Source: an uncultured Eubacteriales bacterium
Lineage (GTDB): Bacteria; Bacillota; Clostridia; Oscillospirales; CAG-382
DNA length: 64,000 bases
Direction of reading: 5' to 3'
Assembly: GCA_934479825.1 (NCBI GenBank)
Contig: CAKSOW010000011.1
Location: 1 to 64,000 of the forward strand
Below, piece by piece: positions 8,366 to 17,266 of the stretch. Position 1 is the stretch's first letter. The number at the start of each line of letters is the position of its first letter. The position numbers were made by a program, and so were the translations under genes. The notes beneath the pieces are model-generated. The model had not been told where the DNA came from. It made no database searches and saw only the letters and a list, made by a program, of their open reading frames with translations.

Positions 8366-9802
8366 TTATTCGTCGGCGTTCGGGTCAAACGAACGCGCTG
8401 CCGCAGCTTTAAGCGACAGCAGAGAAAAGATGGTAAACAGCGCAAGCACAAACACGGCAAGCGTCAGAAACGGAGCAATCCCGTCTGCCTTTTCAAATAA
8501 TGCGACCGTGCCGCTTTCCGCCACCGATTGGGAAAACCGGGCGGCGCTCATATGCGAACGCGCGGCAAGATGCTTGGCCACTTCCGGAAACGTCGCAAGG
8601 TGAGCTCGCAAAACTTCCAAAGCCGAAACTGCGGCTTTCAAAAATGCCGTCAGCCCGAACAGTACCGTAAAAGAAAGAAATTTCGTATCGTATTCGCCGA
8701 GTTTTTCGGTCTGACAGTAGGATCTCGCCCGTTTTGTCCATGCGGCAAGCACATAGGCTGTAACGGCCGTATACAAAAGACCGGCAAGGAGCGACAATAC
8801 CGGTGCGGCGCTGCTTGTGAAGAATCCGGCGGCACGCGGCGCGTCTGCCCCGGTGGATGATGTGAGAAGTTCAAAGGCAGTCGGGCGGACAAAGAGATTC
8901 ACTGCTGAACTGCCAAGGCTTGCGATTCCATACAACGCGCATGGAAGTAAGGGTGTTTTTTTGCCGTCGAAACTTTTTAGTGTTAAAAAGGAAAAAGACA
9001 CACAAAAAGCGGCAAAAAGATCGACTAAGATATCAAAGCCGTCGAGCGTGAAATCAGCGGTAAACACGACCGCCGCGGCAAGCCACAGAAGCGATGAGCC
9101 GAACGCGCGGCTCGCGTATAACGGACGGTCGTTCTTGTGCGCGTCAGCGTAAAGCGATGTCAGATAGTCTGTGAGCGCCGCATCCTTTTTGACTTTGGCA
9201 AAGAAAGAACGCGTGCGAAGTAAAAACAGGATGCCGAGCACCAAACTGACTATCACACAGAATAACAGCACATACGGTTTCAAGCGGATGATCGGCATGC
9301 GATAGGCGGCGTTTGCCGAAAGATCCACATCGTCGTTTTGCTGTAAAAATTCCAGCATTTCAGGCAAAAACGCCAAAACCGCACGGCTGACGGCAAAAAT
9401 GCAGGACATGGCCCGCACGTCTTTTACAAGGAGCGCCGTTTTTCCGTTTCCCGAACGCATGGCGGAATATTCAAAACCGTCATATAGCTTGGTAAAAAAG
9501 CTTAAAAGGGCGACGCTTTCCAAAACGCCGGATAAAAACGTAAACGGCAGTGAATTGTCCGGATAGCGCACCAAGGACAGAGCAAATACGCTTTTGGCGG
9601 CATACAGCCAAATCAGATTGAAGCTCATTTTTTTTGCGTCGTCAAAATACGCACCGGCGTCCGCCGCTTTTTTCAAGCCGAAATAGATGAGCAAAGCGCC
9701 GATAACATCCGGCAAAAGGTCAAAAAGACTGATATTCGGATTGAAGAAAAAGACCAGACCGGCAAAAACCATGCCAAACCGGACGGTGGTTTGCTTTGTC
9801 AT
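8366..9802 (-). CDS. Polytopic membrane protein, unknown function
   Basis: A 478-residue protein with about ten hydrophobic segments, starting MTKQTTVRFGMVFAGLVFFF and including an early LLPDVIGALLIYFGL segment. It ends with a soluble tail DPNADE. ATG 9802 has AAAGGAG at 8 bases and replaces a 551-residue frame whose first 73 residues are not preceded by a signal. I do not recognise a family. It sits between a single-pass membrane protein and the DUF951-prfA pair in a run of same-strand genes. Confidence 0.7.
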   Translation of the reverse strand: MTKQTTVRFGMVFAGLVFFFNPNISLFDLLPDVIGALLIYFGLKKAADAGAYFDDAKKMSFNLIWLYAAKSVFALSLVRYPDNSLPFTFLSGVLESVALLSFFTKLYDGFEYSAMRSGNGKTALLVKDVRAMSCIFAVSRAVLAFLPEMLEFLQQNDDVDLSANAAYRMPIIRLKPYVLLFCVIVSLVLGILFLLRTRSFFAKVKKDAALTDYLTSLYADAHKNDRPLYASRAFGSSLLWLAAAVVFTADFTLDGFDILVDLFAAFCVSFSFLTLKSFDGKKTPLLPCALYGIASLGSSAVNLFVRPTAFELLTSSTGADAPRAAGFFTSSAAPVLSLLAGLLYTAVTAYVLAAWTKRARSYCQTEKLGEYDTKFLSFTVLFGLTAFLKAAVSALEVLRAHLATFPEVAKHLAARSHMSAARFSQSVAESGTVALFEKADGIAPFLTLAVFVLALFTIFSLLSLKAAAARSFDPNADE

Positions 9803-9834
9803 AAAAAACGCTCCTTTCGGCGAACCTGATCGGA

Positions 9835-9867
9835 GAAAAAATCGCGGCGCAGGCCGGCGATTTTTTC
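9835..9867. terminator. Stem-loop terminator
   Basis: GAAAAAATCGC (9835-9845) pairs with GCGATTTTTTC (9857-9867), giving a T-run on either strand. It lies between the stop of the single-pass membrane protein and the start of the polytopic one, so it probably ends the upstream minus-strand transcript (lrp to 9933). Confidence 0.65.
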
Positions 9868-9932
9868 GGATTTTGTTTGTATCGGGCTTGCCCAAAATCA
9901 CAAAAGAACTTTTGCGGCACGATAAAGCTGGT

Positions 9933-10706
9933 TTATGACGCTGAAATATCCGTATATTTGTACTGCGCCTTGATAAACGTGGTTTCTTTTTTCGAACCGG
10001 CGTCTGTGGTGACAAGCTCAAATATCAGCGGATTTTCGCCGTCCTCAGGCAGGTCATAGCGCAGTTCGCCGTCATTTTTCAAAATCTTGTAACGGACTTC
10101 ATATACGCCGAACACAGCCGGTTTTCCGTTATAGGTATAGCTTGCGTCGCCGGGGTCGGTGCGCCCAAGCTCAGTGACCGTAATATCGTACACTCTCTGC
10201 ATGGGGAATACGCGGTCGGCCGGATGTTTTTCAAAACCGGTCGGGTTCTGTACATATTCTTCGGCGAAAAGCGTGTGATACGCGTCGGTATCGCCGTTTG
10301 CAAGCACCTCAAAATAGCGGACAAAAAAGCGCTGTCCTTCGGTAAGCTCACTTGTCTGATATTCGCCGAGCACTAACGAAGAGCTGCCGCTCTGCCCCGG
10401 AATGACATAGCGAATGGTACGGTTTTTGGCTAAATAGTCCTTATCCGTGAAAATATCGGTCTCATAGTCCGGCTCATAGAAATTGAGATAGTTTTTCCCG
10501 GCAAGCGACGGCGTTTTGGTTTCCGTATCGGTCTTGTCCGCTTTCAAGGCACGGTTGATTCCGGCAAGTACGGCGCACAGAATTCCTAAGAACACTAAAA
10601 CGGCGCAAACGGCAAGAACGCCTTTTTTCAAGGCGTTTTTGCGTTTATTGCTGACAGAAGTCTGTTTGCCCGATGCCTTTAACGGCCTTTTTTTGCCACG
10701 GTTCAT
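9933..10706 (-). CDS. Single-pass membrane protein, unknown function
   Basis: A 257-residue protein with a Lys/Arg-rich N-terminus, one membrane helix at about residues 25-49 (GVLAVCAVLVFLGILCAVLA) and a ~200-residue soluble domain that should lie outside the cell. The soluble part has no recognised motif but has an alternating Tyr-rich, beta-like pattern (RFFVRYFEVLANGDTDAYHTLF). The ATG at 10706 is used; a GTG at 10715 is an alternative, and neither has a strong ribosome binding site, which suggests coupling to the thioesterase gene that ends 13 bases upstream. Confidence 0.65.
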   Translation of the reverse strand: MNRGKKRPLKASGKQTSVSNKRKNALKKGVLAVCAVLVFLGILCAVLAGINRALKADKTDTETKTPSLAGKNYLNFYEPDYETDIFTDKDYLAKNRTIRYVIPGQSGSSSLVLGEYQTSELTEGQRFFVRYFEVLANGDTDAYHTLFAEEYVQNPTGFEKHPADRVFPMQRVYDITVTELGRTDPGDASYTYNGKPAVFGVYEVRYKILKNDGELRYDLPEDGENPLIFELVTTDAGSKKETTFIKAQYKYTDISAS

Positions 10707-10719
10707 GCGTTTCACCCGA

Positions 10720-11109
10720 TTAGGCGTTGAAGCGATCTGCGGCTTTTTTCAACATCCGGTCGCTGTCTACAATCATGCGTTCATGCTCAGCCGTACCGAT
10801 GACGCCGGCCTTGTCATACGCTGTAATTTTGAACACCAGCCGTCTGCCGTCGATCTCGACTAATTCGCTTTCCGCGCCGACCGTCATGCCAAGCGCCGTA
10901 GGCGCGGTATGCTTTAAATTCATGGATATACCGACCGTCGTCTTTCCGACGTCAAGACAGCCGGAAAGGCTGTTGACAGCCGCCGCCTCCATAAGAGCAC
11001 ACAGCGCGGGCGTTGCGAATATTTCAAGACTTCCGCTGCCCATTTCCTTGGCGCTTTTGCTGAGGCTGACGATGGTTTGTTCTCTGCCGGTAAGGCCTGT
11101 TTTCAGCAT
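10720..11109 (-). CDS. FlK-like hotdog-fold thioesterase
   Basis: A 129-residue hotdog protein that aligns without gaps at the active site of fluoroacetyl-CoA thioesterase FlK: Thr33, Glu41 and His67 correspond to Thr42, Glu50 and His76. Relatives in non-producers of fluoroacetate are annotated as general acyl-CoA thioesterases, and that is the safer call here. It follows the aminotransferase gene by 33 bases, so it may hydrolyse a CoA ester made from the 2-oxo acid product, but this link is only inferred. Confidence 0.8.
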   Translation of the reverse strand: MLKTGLTGREQTIVSLSKSAKEMGSGSLEIFATPALCALMEAAAVNSLSGCLDVGKTTVGISMNLKHTAPTALGMTVGAESELVEIDGRRLVFKITAYDKAGVIGTAEHERMIVDSDRMLKKAADRFNA

Positions 11110-11142
11110 ATTGGTTCCTCTTTTCGTTGAATGTAGAATAAT

Positions 11143-12312
11143 TTACCGTATCTCTTTCAAGAACTTTTCGATCCGTTCCAATGCCTTGCAGATGTGATCG
11201 ACCGAATAGGCGTAGGATATCCGCGCAAAGCCCTCGCCGCTTGCTCCGAAAGCCGTACCCGGTACGATAGCGCAATGTTCGGCATACAAGAGCTTTTCGC
11301 AGAATTCCTCCGATTTCAGTCCGTATTTTCCGATGTTCGGGAACACATAAAACGCTCCCTCCGGCTCGAAACATTCAAGACCGATATCATGGAGTCCCTG
11401 CAACAACAGCCGGCGGCGCTGGTCATAGTGGTCGCGCATGTACTCAATGTCCGCGTCTCCGTCACAGGCCGCTTTGATACCTGCATACTGAGCCATGGTC
11501 GGCGCACACATAATGCAATATTGGTGGATCTTCAACATCTGCTTGGTGATCTCTTTCGGCGCACAGACATAGCCGAGCCGCCAGCCGGTCATGGCATACG
11601 TTTTGGAGAAGCCTCCGACGAAAATGGTTCTGTCCCACATGGACGGAATGGAGGCAAAGGAGGTATGCTTGCGGCCATAAGTCAATTCGCCGTAGATCTC
11701 ATCGGTCAGCACCACGATATCCGTGTCACGGAGCACATCAGCGATGCGCTGTAATTCCTCGGCGGTCATGATAGCGCCGGTGGGGTTGTTCGGATACGGG
11801 AGCACAAGCATTTTGGTTTTCGGGGTGATATACTTCTTCAAAAGCTCGGGAGTAAGCTTGAATTTATCTTCCACGCGCGTCGGAATCGGCACGGCCACGC
11901 CGCCGGTCAGCTCAGTAATCGGCGCATAACTGACATACGACGGCTCCACCACCAAAACCTCGTCGCCCGGTTCGACAATGGCGCGGATAGCAAGGTCAAT
12001 GGCTTCGCTTCCGCCGACCGTCACGATCATTTCGCCTTTCGGGTCATATTTGACGTTGAAACGGCGTTCCAGATACGAGGCAATGGCTTCGCGAAACTGG
12101 ATAAGACCGGAATTGGAGGTGTAATAGGTTTTCCCCTTTTCGAGGGAATCAATGGCCGCGTCGCGGATATGCCAAGGGGTGACAAAATCCGGCTGACCGA
12201 CCGTTAGCGACACCACATCTTCCATTTCATCGAGAATATCAAAAAATTTGCGGATCCCCGACGGTTTGAGAGCAGTCGCCTTTTTGGAAAGAACTTTGGA
12301 GTAATCGATCAT
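11143..12312 (-). CDS. PLP-dependent class I/II aminotransferase
   Basis: A 389-residue fold-type I aminotransferase of the PatA/AraT-like branch. The PLP lysine is Lys237 in GGFSKTYAMTGWR; the substrate/cofactor motif YPNNPTG (173-179) and Asp204 in LTDEIYG are in place. It transfers an amino group between an amino acid and a 2-oxo acid; the natural pair is not set by sequence. Its ATG overlaps the stop of the Lrp-type regulator gene (ATGA), a classic regulator-target pair. Confidence 0.9.
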   Translation of the reverse strand: MIDYSKVLSKKATALKPSGIRKFFDILDEMEDVVSLTVGQPDFVTPWHIRDAAIDSLEKGKTYYTSNSGLIQFREAIASYLERRFNVKYDPKGEMIVTVGGSEAIDLAIRAIVEPGDEVLVVEPSYVSYAPITELTGGVAVPIPTRVEDKFKLTPELLKKYITPKTKMLVLPYPNNPTGAIMTAEELQRIADVLRDTDIVVLTDEIYGELTYGRKHTSFASIPSMWDRTIFVGGFSKTYAMTGWRLGYVCAPKEITKQMLKIHQYCIMCAPTMAQYAGIKAACDGDADIEYMRDHYDQRRRLLLQGLHDIGLECFEPEGAFYVFPNIGKYGLKSEEFCEKLLYAEHCAIVPGTAFGASGEGFARISYAYSVDHICKALERIEKFLKEIR

Positions 12313-12806
12313 CAGAGTATGCCTTCCCTTTCATCTTTTTCGGGAGCATGGCCGAAGATCACGCCTTTGTCCTTATAGGTGCGGAGCACAAAGTGGGTGC
12401 CGGTCGAAAGAACACCCTCAATCGGAGCAAGCTTTTCGGCGACAAACAGCGCCACTTCCTTTAAGCTTTTCCCCTCAATGAGAAGCAAAAAGTCGAATGC
12501 GCCGCTCATTAAGTGCATGTCGCGCACTTCCGGAAAATGGTAGATGCGCTCGGCAATCTTTTCAAAGCCGCGGTCAGCCTGCGGTGTAACGCGAAGCTCA
12601 ATAAAAGCGGTTACGCTTTCTTTTTCGGCTTTTTCCCAGTCTACAATAGCCTTATAGCCCAAAAGTGTGCCGTCGGCTTCAAATTCTTCGATGAGTTTTT
12701 TGATATCTTCGGGCTTTTCGCCGAGCATAACGGCAATTTTATCGGCGGAAAGACGTGCGTCGTTTTCCAAAAGGTCAAGAACCTTGCGTTTGATGTCTGT
12801 ATTCAT
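12312..12806 (-). CDS. Lrp/AsnC-family transcriptional regulator
   Basis: A 164-residue protein with an N-terminal winged helix-turn-helix (residues ~5-55, LLENDARLSADKIAVMLGEK) followed by the RAM ligand-binding domain (~70-150, TAFIELRVTPQADRGFEKIAERI). Such regulators sense amino acids and control amino-acid metabolism. The ATGA overlap with the aminotransferase means both come from one message, so autoregulation and control of the aminotransferase are likely. Confidence 0.9.
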   Translation of the reverse strand: MNTDIKRKVLDLLENDARLSADKIAVMLGEKPEDIKKLIEEFEADGTLLGYKAIVDWEKAEKESVTAFIELRVTPQADRGFEKIAERIYHFPEVRDMHLMSGAFDFLLLIEGKSLKEVALFVAEKLAPIEGVLSTGTHFVLRTYKDKGVIFGHAPEKDEREGIL

Positions 12807-12857
12807 AATAGTCAGATCCTTTCTGAGTCGTAATCGTTTCAGGATGTTACAGGATAC

Positions 12858-13373
12858 TTATTCGGCGTCGGTTTTATCGGCCGTATCTTCGGATTTTTGT
12901 CCTTCATCGGCTTTCAATTCGGGTTTTACGCCGTCCTTGGTATATTCCATGGTGACGTTCACCGCGCCGAGAATGCCGGAGGCGACAATTTTTTCGCCGT
13001 CGCAGACGATTTTTTCACCGTCGGCAATCAAATGCGTTTTACCGCCGTCAAGCGTCAGAACGCCGGCGTCGGTTACCTCAAACGTACCGGAAATGTCGGT
13101 GGAAGAATCTTCCGCCACGGCTTTGAGGGTAAAAGCACCGCTTTCGTCAAGCGTCAGAGTGTTTTCCGTATAAGAATCCTTTGTCAGAGCGTCCCCTTTA
13201 CTCACGGTAAGAGCCGTAAGAGAATACGAACCGGCCGCCGCCGTAAGGGACATATTTTCAATGGAAGTGCCGGTTGCGGCGGAAACGGCATCTTTTACCG
13301 GTGCGGACGAGCCGCACGCGGCCATAGTCACAGCCGCCGCGGCGGCGATAATCGCAAGAAGAAGCTTTTTCAT
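12858..13373 (-). CDS. Lipoprotein, unknown function
   Basis: A 171-residue protein beginning MKKLLLAIIAAAAAVTMAAC, a type II signal peptide with lipobox ending at Cys20, so it should be anchored to the outer face of the membrane. The mature part is a beta-rich domain (YTENTLTLDESGAFTLKAV, GTFEVTDAGVLTLDGGK) of the lipocalin-like type often seen in clostridial lipoproteins, with an acidic tail. ATG 13373 fits the AAAGGA at 9-base spacing better than an ATG three codons upstream. Confidence 0.8.
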   Translation of the reverse strand: MKKLLLAIIAAAAAVTMAACGSSAPVKDAVSAATGTSIENMSLTAAAGSYSLTALTVSKGDALTKDSYTENTLTLDESGAFTLKAVAEDSSTDISGTFEVTDAGVLTLDGGKTHLIADGEKIVCDGEKIVASGILGAVNVTMEYTKDGVKPELKADEGQKSEDTADKTDAE

Positions 13374-13464
13374 GGGATACATTCCTTTCCTGGGTTCTGC
13401 CGTATTTTTTTGATTTTTGATCCGGATAAAGCGGTTTTTACGGCAAAAAATATATTTACAGTAT

Positions 13465-13493
13465 ATCATATCACAATCCGCAGAAAAAATCAA
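13465..13493 (-). promoter_or_regulatory. Promoter for the lipoprotein gene
   Basis: On the minus strand, TTGATT (13488-13493) and TATGAT (13465-13470) are 17 bases apart, about 90 bases before the start codon. Confidence 0.55.
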
Positions 13494-13586
13494 GACGCAA
13501 AGTGCGGCGTTTCGTGAAAAATTGCGCAAATCGGCTTTGGTGTAAGCTGCCCGGACAAGAAATTACGAATCCGAAACAACCGTTTC

Positions 13587-13615
13587 TTGATTCTTTCAAA
13601 AAACGCTGTTATAAT
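13587..13615 (+). promoter_or_regulatory. Promoter for DUF3737-malY operon
   Basis: TTGATT (13587-13592) and a perfect TATAAT (13610-13615) with 17-base spacing, 35 bases before the DUF3737 start. It forms a divergent arrangement with the lipoprotein promoter about 100 bases away. Confidence 0.65.
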
Positions 13616-13650
13616 AAAATCAGAAAATGAACTTTCCGGAGGAATCCGTT

Positions 13651-14565
13651 ATGAACCATACAGAAAATAAAACCGTGCTCAAAGAGCGGCTTTTTACCGG
13701 TGAACGCGCCTTGTTCGGCTCGAAGAACCTGTCTATTGCCGATTCGGTCTTTGAAAACGGCGAATCGCCGCTTAAAGAGAGCGAAAATATTGATCTTGAT
13801 ACCTGCCTGTTCCGCTATAAATACCCGTTATGGTACGGTAAGCACATTTCGGTCAAAAACAGCACTTGGTTTGATATGGCGCGCGCCGGCGTCTGGTATA
13901 CCGACGATATCACCGTTTCGGATTGCAGTATCGAAGCGCCCAAAAACTTCCGGCGGTGCGACGGTCTGACGCTTGAAAACGTGACGTTTGCCAATGCCGC
14001 CGAAACGTTATGGCACTGCAAAAACGTGCGGATGGATAGGGCGGTCGCACACGGCGATTATTTTGCCATGAACAGTGAAAACATGAAGATTTCCGGGCTT
14101 ACGCTGTACGGAAACTATTCGTTCGACGGAGTGCGGAATGTTGAGATTCACGCTTCGCGCCTGCTTTCCAAAGACGCTTTCTGGAACAGCGAAAACGTCA
14201 CGGTTTACGATTCGTTTATTTCGGGCGAATATCTGGGGTGGAACGCCAAGAATCTGACGCTTGTCGGCTGTACGATTGAGAGTTTGCAGGGACTTTGTTA
14301 TATCGACGGCCTAAAAATGAAAGACTGTAAACTTATCAACACCACGCTCGCCTTTGAATATTCATCAGTTGATGCGCAGATTTGCGGCAAAATCGACAGT
14401 GTGTTCAACCCGCGTTCCGGCTGTATCCGTGCCGGACGGATCGACAATCTGATTTTGGAAAAGGATAAGATCGATCCCTCCAAGACTGCGATCCTCTGCC
14501 CGGACATCGTGCGTGTAAGCGATCGGCCGCCTTATGCCGAAGAAACGGAGAAAAAGCATGAATAA
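13651..14565 (+). CDS. DUF3737 beta-helix protein
   Basis: A 304-residue protein of the DUF3737 family, with repeated short beta-strand turns (KNLSIADSVFENGESPLKES, ENIDLDTCLFRYKYPLWYG, KNVRMDRAVAHGDYF) as in right-handed beta-helix proteins. The family has no known reaction. ATG 13651 follows GGAGGA at 7 bases; the earlier ATG at 13627 lacks a site. Its last codons overlap the start of the C-S lyase gene by 8 bases, so the two are translated together, an arrangement also known from other Firmicutes. Confidence 0.88.
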   Translation: MNHTENKTVLKERLFTGERALFGSKNLSIADSVFENGESPLKESENIDLDTCLFRYKYPLWYGKHISVKNSTWFDMARAGVWYTDDITVSDCSIEAPKNFRRCDGLTLENVTFANAAETLWHCKNVRMDRAVAHGDYFAMNSENMKISGLTLYGNYSFDGVRNVEIHASRLLSKDAFWNSENVTVYDSFISGEYLGWNAKNLTLVGCTIESLQGLCYIDGLKMKDCKLINTTLAFEYSSVDAQICGKIDSVFNPRSGCIRAGRIDNLILEKDKIDPSKTAILCPDIVRVSDRPPYAEETEKKHE

Positions 14566-15745
14566 ATTTGATTTTGATACGCCGGTTGACCGCCGGCACA
14601 CCGGTTCGTTAAAATGGGATGTTTCCGACAACGAGCTTCCCATGTGGGTGGCGGATATGGACTTTCCGACCGCGCCTGCCGTAAGACAGGCGATTGAAAA
14701 GCGTGCCGCACACGGTATTTTCGGCTACTCGATACTGCCGGATGCATGGGAACGCGCCTATATCGACTGGTGGAAAGAACGCCATGGTGTAACCTATGAA
14801 AAAGGTTCGTTTATCTTTTGCACCGGCGTGATTCCGGCTATTTCCTCCCTTGTGCGCAAGCTCACAACACCGGCGGAAAAAGTGGTCGTCCTGACGCCGG
14901 TGTACAACATCTTTTTCAATTCGATTCTGAACAACGGGCGTGTGGTTTCGGAATGTCCGTTAGTTTTCGATCCGGAAACCCTGACATATGCCCTTGATTT
15001 CGGCGCACTGGAACGGTCGCTTGCCGACCCGCAGGCGACGCTCTTAATCTTATGCAATCCGCAGAATCCTGTCGGAAAGATCTGGGACAGGGAGACGCTT
15101 GCCAAAATCGGTGCGTTATGTGTCAAATATGGGGTGACAGTAATTTCCGATGAAATTCACTGTGATCTTACCGATCCGGGCAAGGAGTATGTGCCGTTTG
15201 CATCGGTTTCAGAGGAATGCCGGAAAATCAGCATCACCTGCTTTGCGCCCACAAAAGCATTCAATTTAGCCGGAATTCAGACTGCCGCGGTCACGGTAAG
15301 CGATACCTTTTTGAGGCACAAGGTCTGGCGTGCGCTCAACACCGACGAGGTGGCAGAGCCGAATGCTTTTGCCGTAGAAGCGGCTGTTGCGGCTTTTACG
15401 CAAGGAGGCGCATGGTTGGATGAATTACGTGCGTATCTTGCAGCAAACAAGGCTTTTGCGGCAGAGTATATCGAAAAGAACATTCCGGCTCTTCGTGCCG
15501 TTTATCCGGAGGCGACGTATTTAATGTGGCTTCGCTGCACCGGAAAGGCGGCCGGGCATTCGCCTGAGGCGGCGGCGTTTATCCGCAGGACTACCGGGCT
15601 GTACTTAACGGCCGGTGGAGTTTACCGCGGTGACGGACAAAACTTTTTCCGGTTAAATGTTGCCTGCCCGAGAGTGACCTTGGCAGACGGGTTAAGCCGT
15701 TTAAAAGCCGGGATGGAGCGATACGAAAGCAAGGAGTCGAAATAA
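14558..15745 (+). CDS. MalY/PatB-type cystathionine beta-lyase (C-S lyase)
   Basis: A 395-residue fold-type I PLP enzyme of the MalY/PatB group. Signs are the N-terminal DRRHTGSLKWD and LPMWVADMDF, the cofactor lysine in CFAPTKAFNLAGIQ, the CNPQNPVGK motif and the C-terminal arginine region QNFFRLNVACP. These enzymes cleave C-S bonds of cystathionine and related thiols to give homocysteine or thiol, pyruvate and ammonia. ACGGAG lies 7 bases before ATG 14558, inside the preceding gene. A second, unrelated trans-sulfuration enzyme lies at 37364. Confidence 0.9.
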   Translation: MNKFDFDTPVDRRHTGSLKWDVSDNELPMWVADMDFPTAPAVRQAIEKRAAHGIFGYSILPDAWERAYIDWWKERHGVTYEKGSFIFCTGVIPAISSLVRKLTTPAEKVVVLTPVYNIFFNSILNNGRVVSECPLVFDPETLTYALDFGALERSLADPQATLLILCNPQNPVGKIWDRETLAKIGALCVKYGVTVISDEIHCDLTDPGKEYVPFASVSEECRKISITCFAPTKAFNLAGIQTAAVTVSDTFLRHKVWRALNTDEVAEPNAFAVEAAVAAFTQGGAWLDELRAYLAANKAFAAEYIEKNIPALRAVYPEATYLMWLRCTGKAAGHSPEAAAFIRRTTGLYLTAGGVYRGDGQNFFRLNVACPRVTLADGLSRLKAGMERYESKESK

Positions 15746-15769
15746 GCAGGGGCTGTTCGCCCTTAGAAA

Positions 15770-15803
15770 ATCCGCACAGCGCGAAGAAACGCGCTGTGCG
15801 GAT
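15770..15803. terminator. Bidirectional stem-loop terminator
   Basis: ATCCGCACAGCGC pairs with GCGCTGTGCGGAT around a short A-rich loop, followed by AAAAACC on the plus strand. It stands between the convergent malY-like and GNAT genes. Confidence 0.6.
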
Positions 15804-15809
15804 AAAAAC

Positions 15810-16325
15810 CTAAATCTTTTCGTTCAATACATAGTAGTACGGACAGATGTCCTCATAGCGGCCGTCTTTCATGCGGAATCCGCCCGGAATCACGCCAAGC
15901 GGCGTAAAGCCGAGCCGCTCATACAGGTGCCTTGCGTGCGTGTTGGACGCAACCACCGCATTGAACTGCATGATCCGGAATCCGTGCTCGTATGCCTTGC
16001 GTAAACAGTCAAGTACCAATTTTTCCCCGATATGCCTGCCTCTTAATTCTGTCGATACGGCGTAACTTGCATTGGCAATGTGGCCGCAGCGCCCGACATT
16101 GTTCGGGTGCAGGATATAAAGTCCGCAGATCTTGCCGTTTTGCGTGTCTACGGCAACACCGCAGTCTGTCTGCGCGCCGAAAAATGCGGCGGCGCTCTCA
16201 GTATCTAAAAAATCTTCCTGCGGAAACGCGATCCCGTCTTCAACCACCTTGTTCCAGATGTGTGCCATGGCGGCGATTTCTTCGGCATTTTCCGGGTTAT
16301 AGGAACGAATGAGTATGTCTTGCAT
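15810..16325 (-). CDS. GNAT-family N-acetyltransferase
   Basis: A 171-residue GCN5-related acetyltransferase. The acetyl-CoA loop is ELRGRHIGEKLV (Q/RxxGxG/A-like), followed by the VASNTHARHLYERLGF strand-helix typical of the family. The substrate is unknown. The start at 16325 follows AAGGAG with 11-base spacing, while the ATG at 16355 has none. It begins 35 bases after the araC gene of the amino-sugar cluster on the same strand, so it may be the last gene of that operon. Confidence 0.85.
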   Translation of the reverse strand: MQDILIRSYNPENAEEIAAMAHIWNKVVEDGIAFPQEDFLDTESAAAFFGAQTDCGVAVDTQNGKICGLYILHPNNVGRCGHIANASYAVSTELRGRHIGEKLVLDCLRKAYEHGFRIMQFNAVVASNTHARHLYERLGFTPLGVIPGGFRMKDGRYEDICPYYYVLNEKI

Positions 16326-16360
16326 GGATTTGAATGCTCCTTGGTGAAATGGCATGCGGC

Positions 16361-17266
16361 TTAGTGCTGTTCGTCAAAACTTCGCTGTTGTTTCTTGATC
16401 GTTCCCGGAGACATACCGGTGAACTTCTTGAAGGTGCGGATAAAGTTCGAGCAGTCGTTAAAGCCGGAGGAGGTGCAGGTGTCTTTGACGCTGACGCCGT
16501 TGTACAACAGTTTCTTTGCCTCGGCAATGCGGCGCTGGATGATGTAATTGTTGAGAGAGGTGCCGGTCTCGTTCTTGAACAGACGGCTTAAATAGTTCTC
16601 GTTGATGTTCAGTGCGTGTGCCACCTCGGCTGCCTGACATTCCCTGAAATTGCGCTCAATGTAGCGAATGGCTTTTTCCGACCACAGCTCCGGTTCGGAT
16701 TCCGGAACCACAACGCCCTCCTTGCCGCGGTAGACATATTTGATAAAGGCAAGAAGTTCAAACAGCTTTGAAGTGAGTAACAGCGAGTTCTTCGCCTGTT
16801 CCAAACGCAAATATTCTTTGATGTGCATGAGATATTTCTCATGATCTTCTTTTTCAAGATGTACCTTGACCGGAAGCGTATCGCCGGCTGCATCCAGAAA
16901 ATCAAGTGCGGTGCGGTCGGAGATCAGCAGCCTTAACTTGTCGATGAACGCCGAATCAATGCTGATAACGCAGCGCACATAATTGTCCGGATCGCCTACG
17001 GCTACGCGGTGAATGTGCATTTTCCGGATAATAAACAAGTCGTGCGGATTGCAGTCGTAGTAGTGGTCGTCGATAAAGAAGCCTTTGCCGCCGCTTATAT
17101 TGTAATAAATCTCATATTCTGTGTGCAGATGCGGCGTAATCATGTAAGGATTGCGATATTCCTTCAAATATACGCTTACATCGTCTTGGGGATAGTCGCG
17201 CATACGGTTGGCTGCCCGTATGCTTTCAACACTGTCCGTGATTTTGGTCGTTTCCCTTTTCGTCAT
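16361..17266 (-). CDS. AraC-family regulator of the amino-sugar cluster
   Basis: A 301-residue one-component regulator. Residues ~30-110 form a cupin-like sensor domain (YMITPHLHTEYEIYYNISG) and ~200-295 hold the two helix-turn-helix units of the AraC DNA-binding domain (EVAHALNINENYLSRLFK, VKDTCTSSGFNDCSNFIRTF). The gene overlaps the 3' end of nagA by 41 bases, which ties it to amino-sugar use. It probably senses a sugar or sugar phosphate and activates the nagB promoter; that is inference. Confidence 0.9.
   Translation of the reverse strand: MTKRETTKITDSVESIRAANRMRDYPQDDVSVYLKEYRNPYMITPHLHTEYEIYYNISGGKGFFIDDHYYDCNPHDLFIIRKMHIHRVAVGDPDNYVRCVISIDSAFIDKLRLLISDRTALDFLDAAGDTLPVKVHLEKEDHEKYLMHIKEYLRLEQAKNSLLLTSKLFELLAFIKYVYRGKEGVVVPESEPELWSEKAIRYIERNFRECQAAEVAHALNINENYLSRLFKNETGTSLNNYIIQRRIAEAKKLLYNGVSVKDTCTSSGFNDCSNFIRTFKKFTGMSPGTIKKQQRSFDEQH

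Noticed and set aside
9803..10021. N-terminal 73-residue extension of the polytopic membrane protein
   Set aside because: It crosses the terminator stem at 9835-9867 and overlaps the end of the next gene; ATG 9802 has a perfect site.
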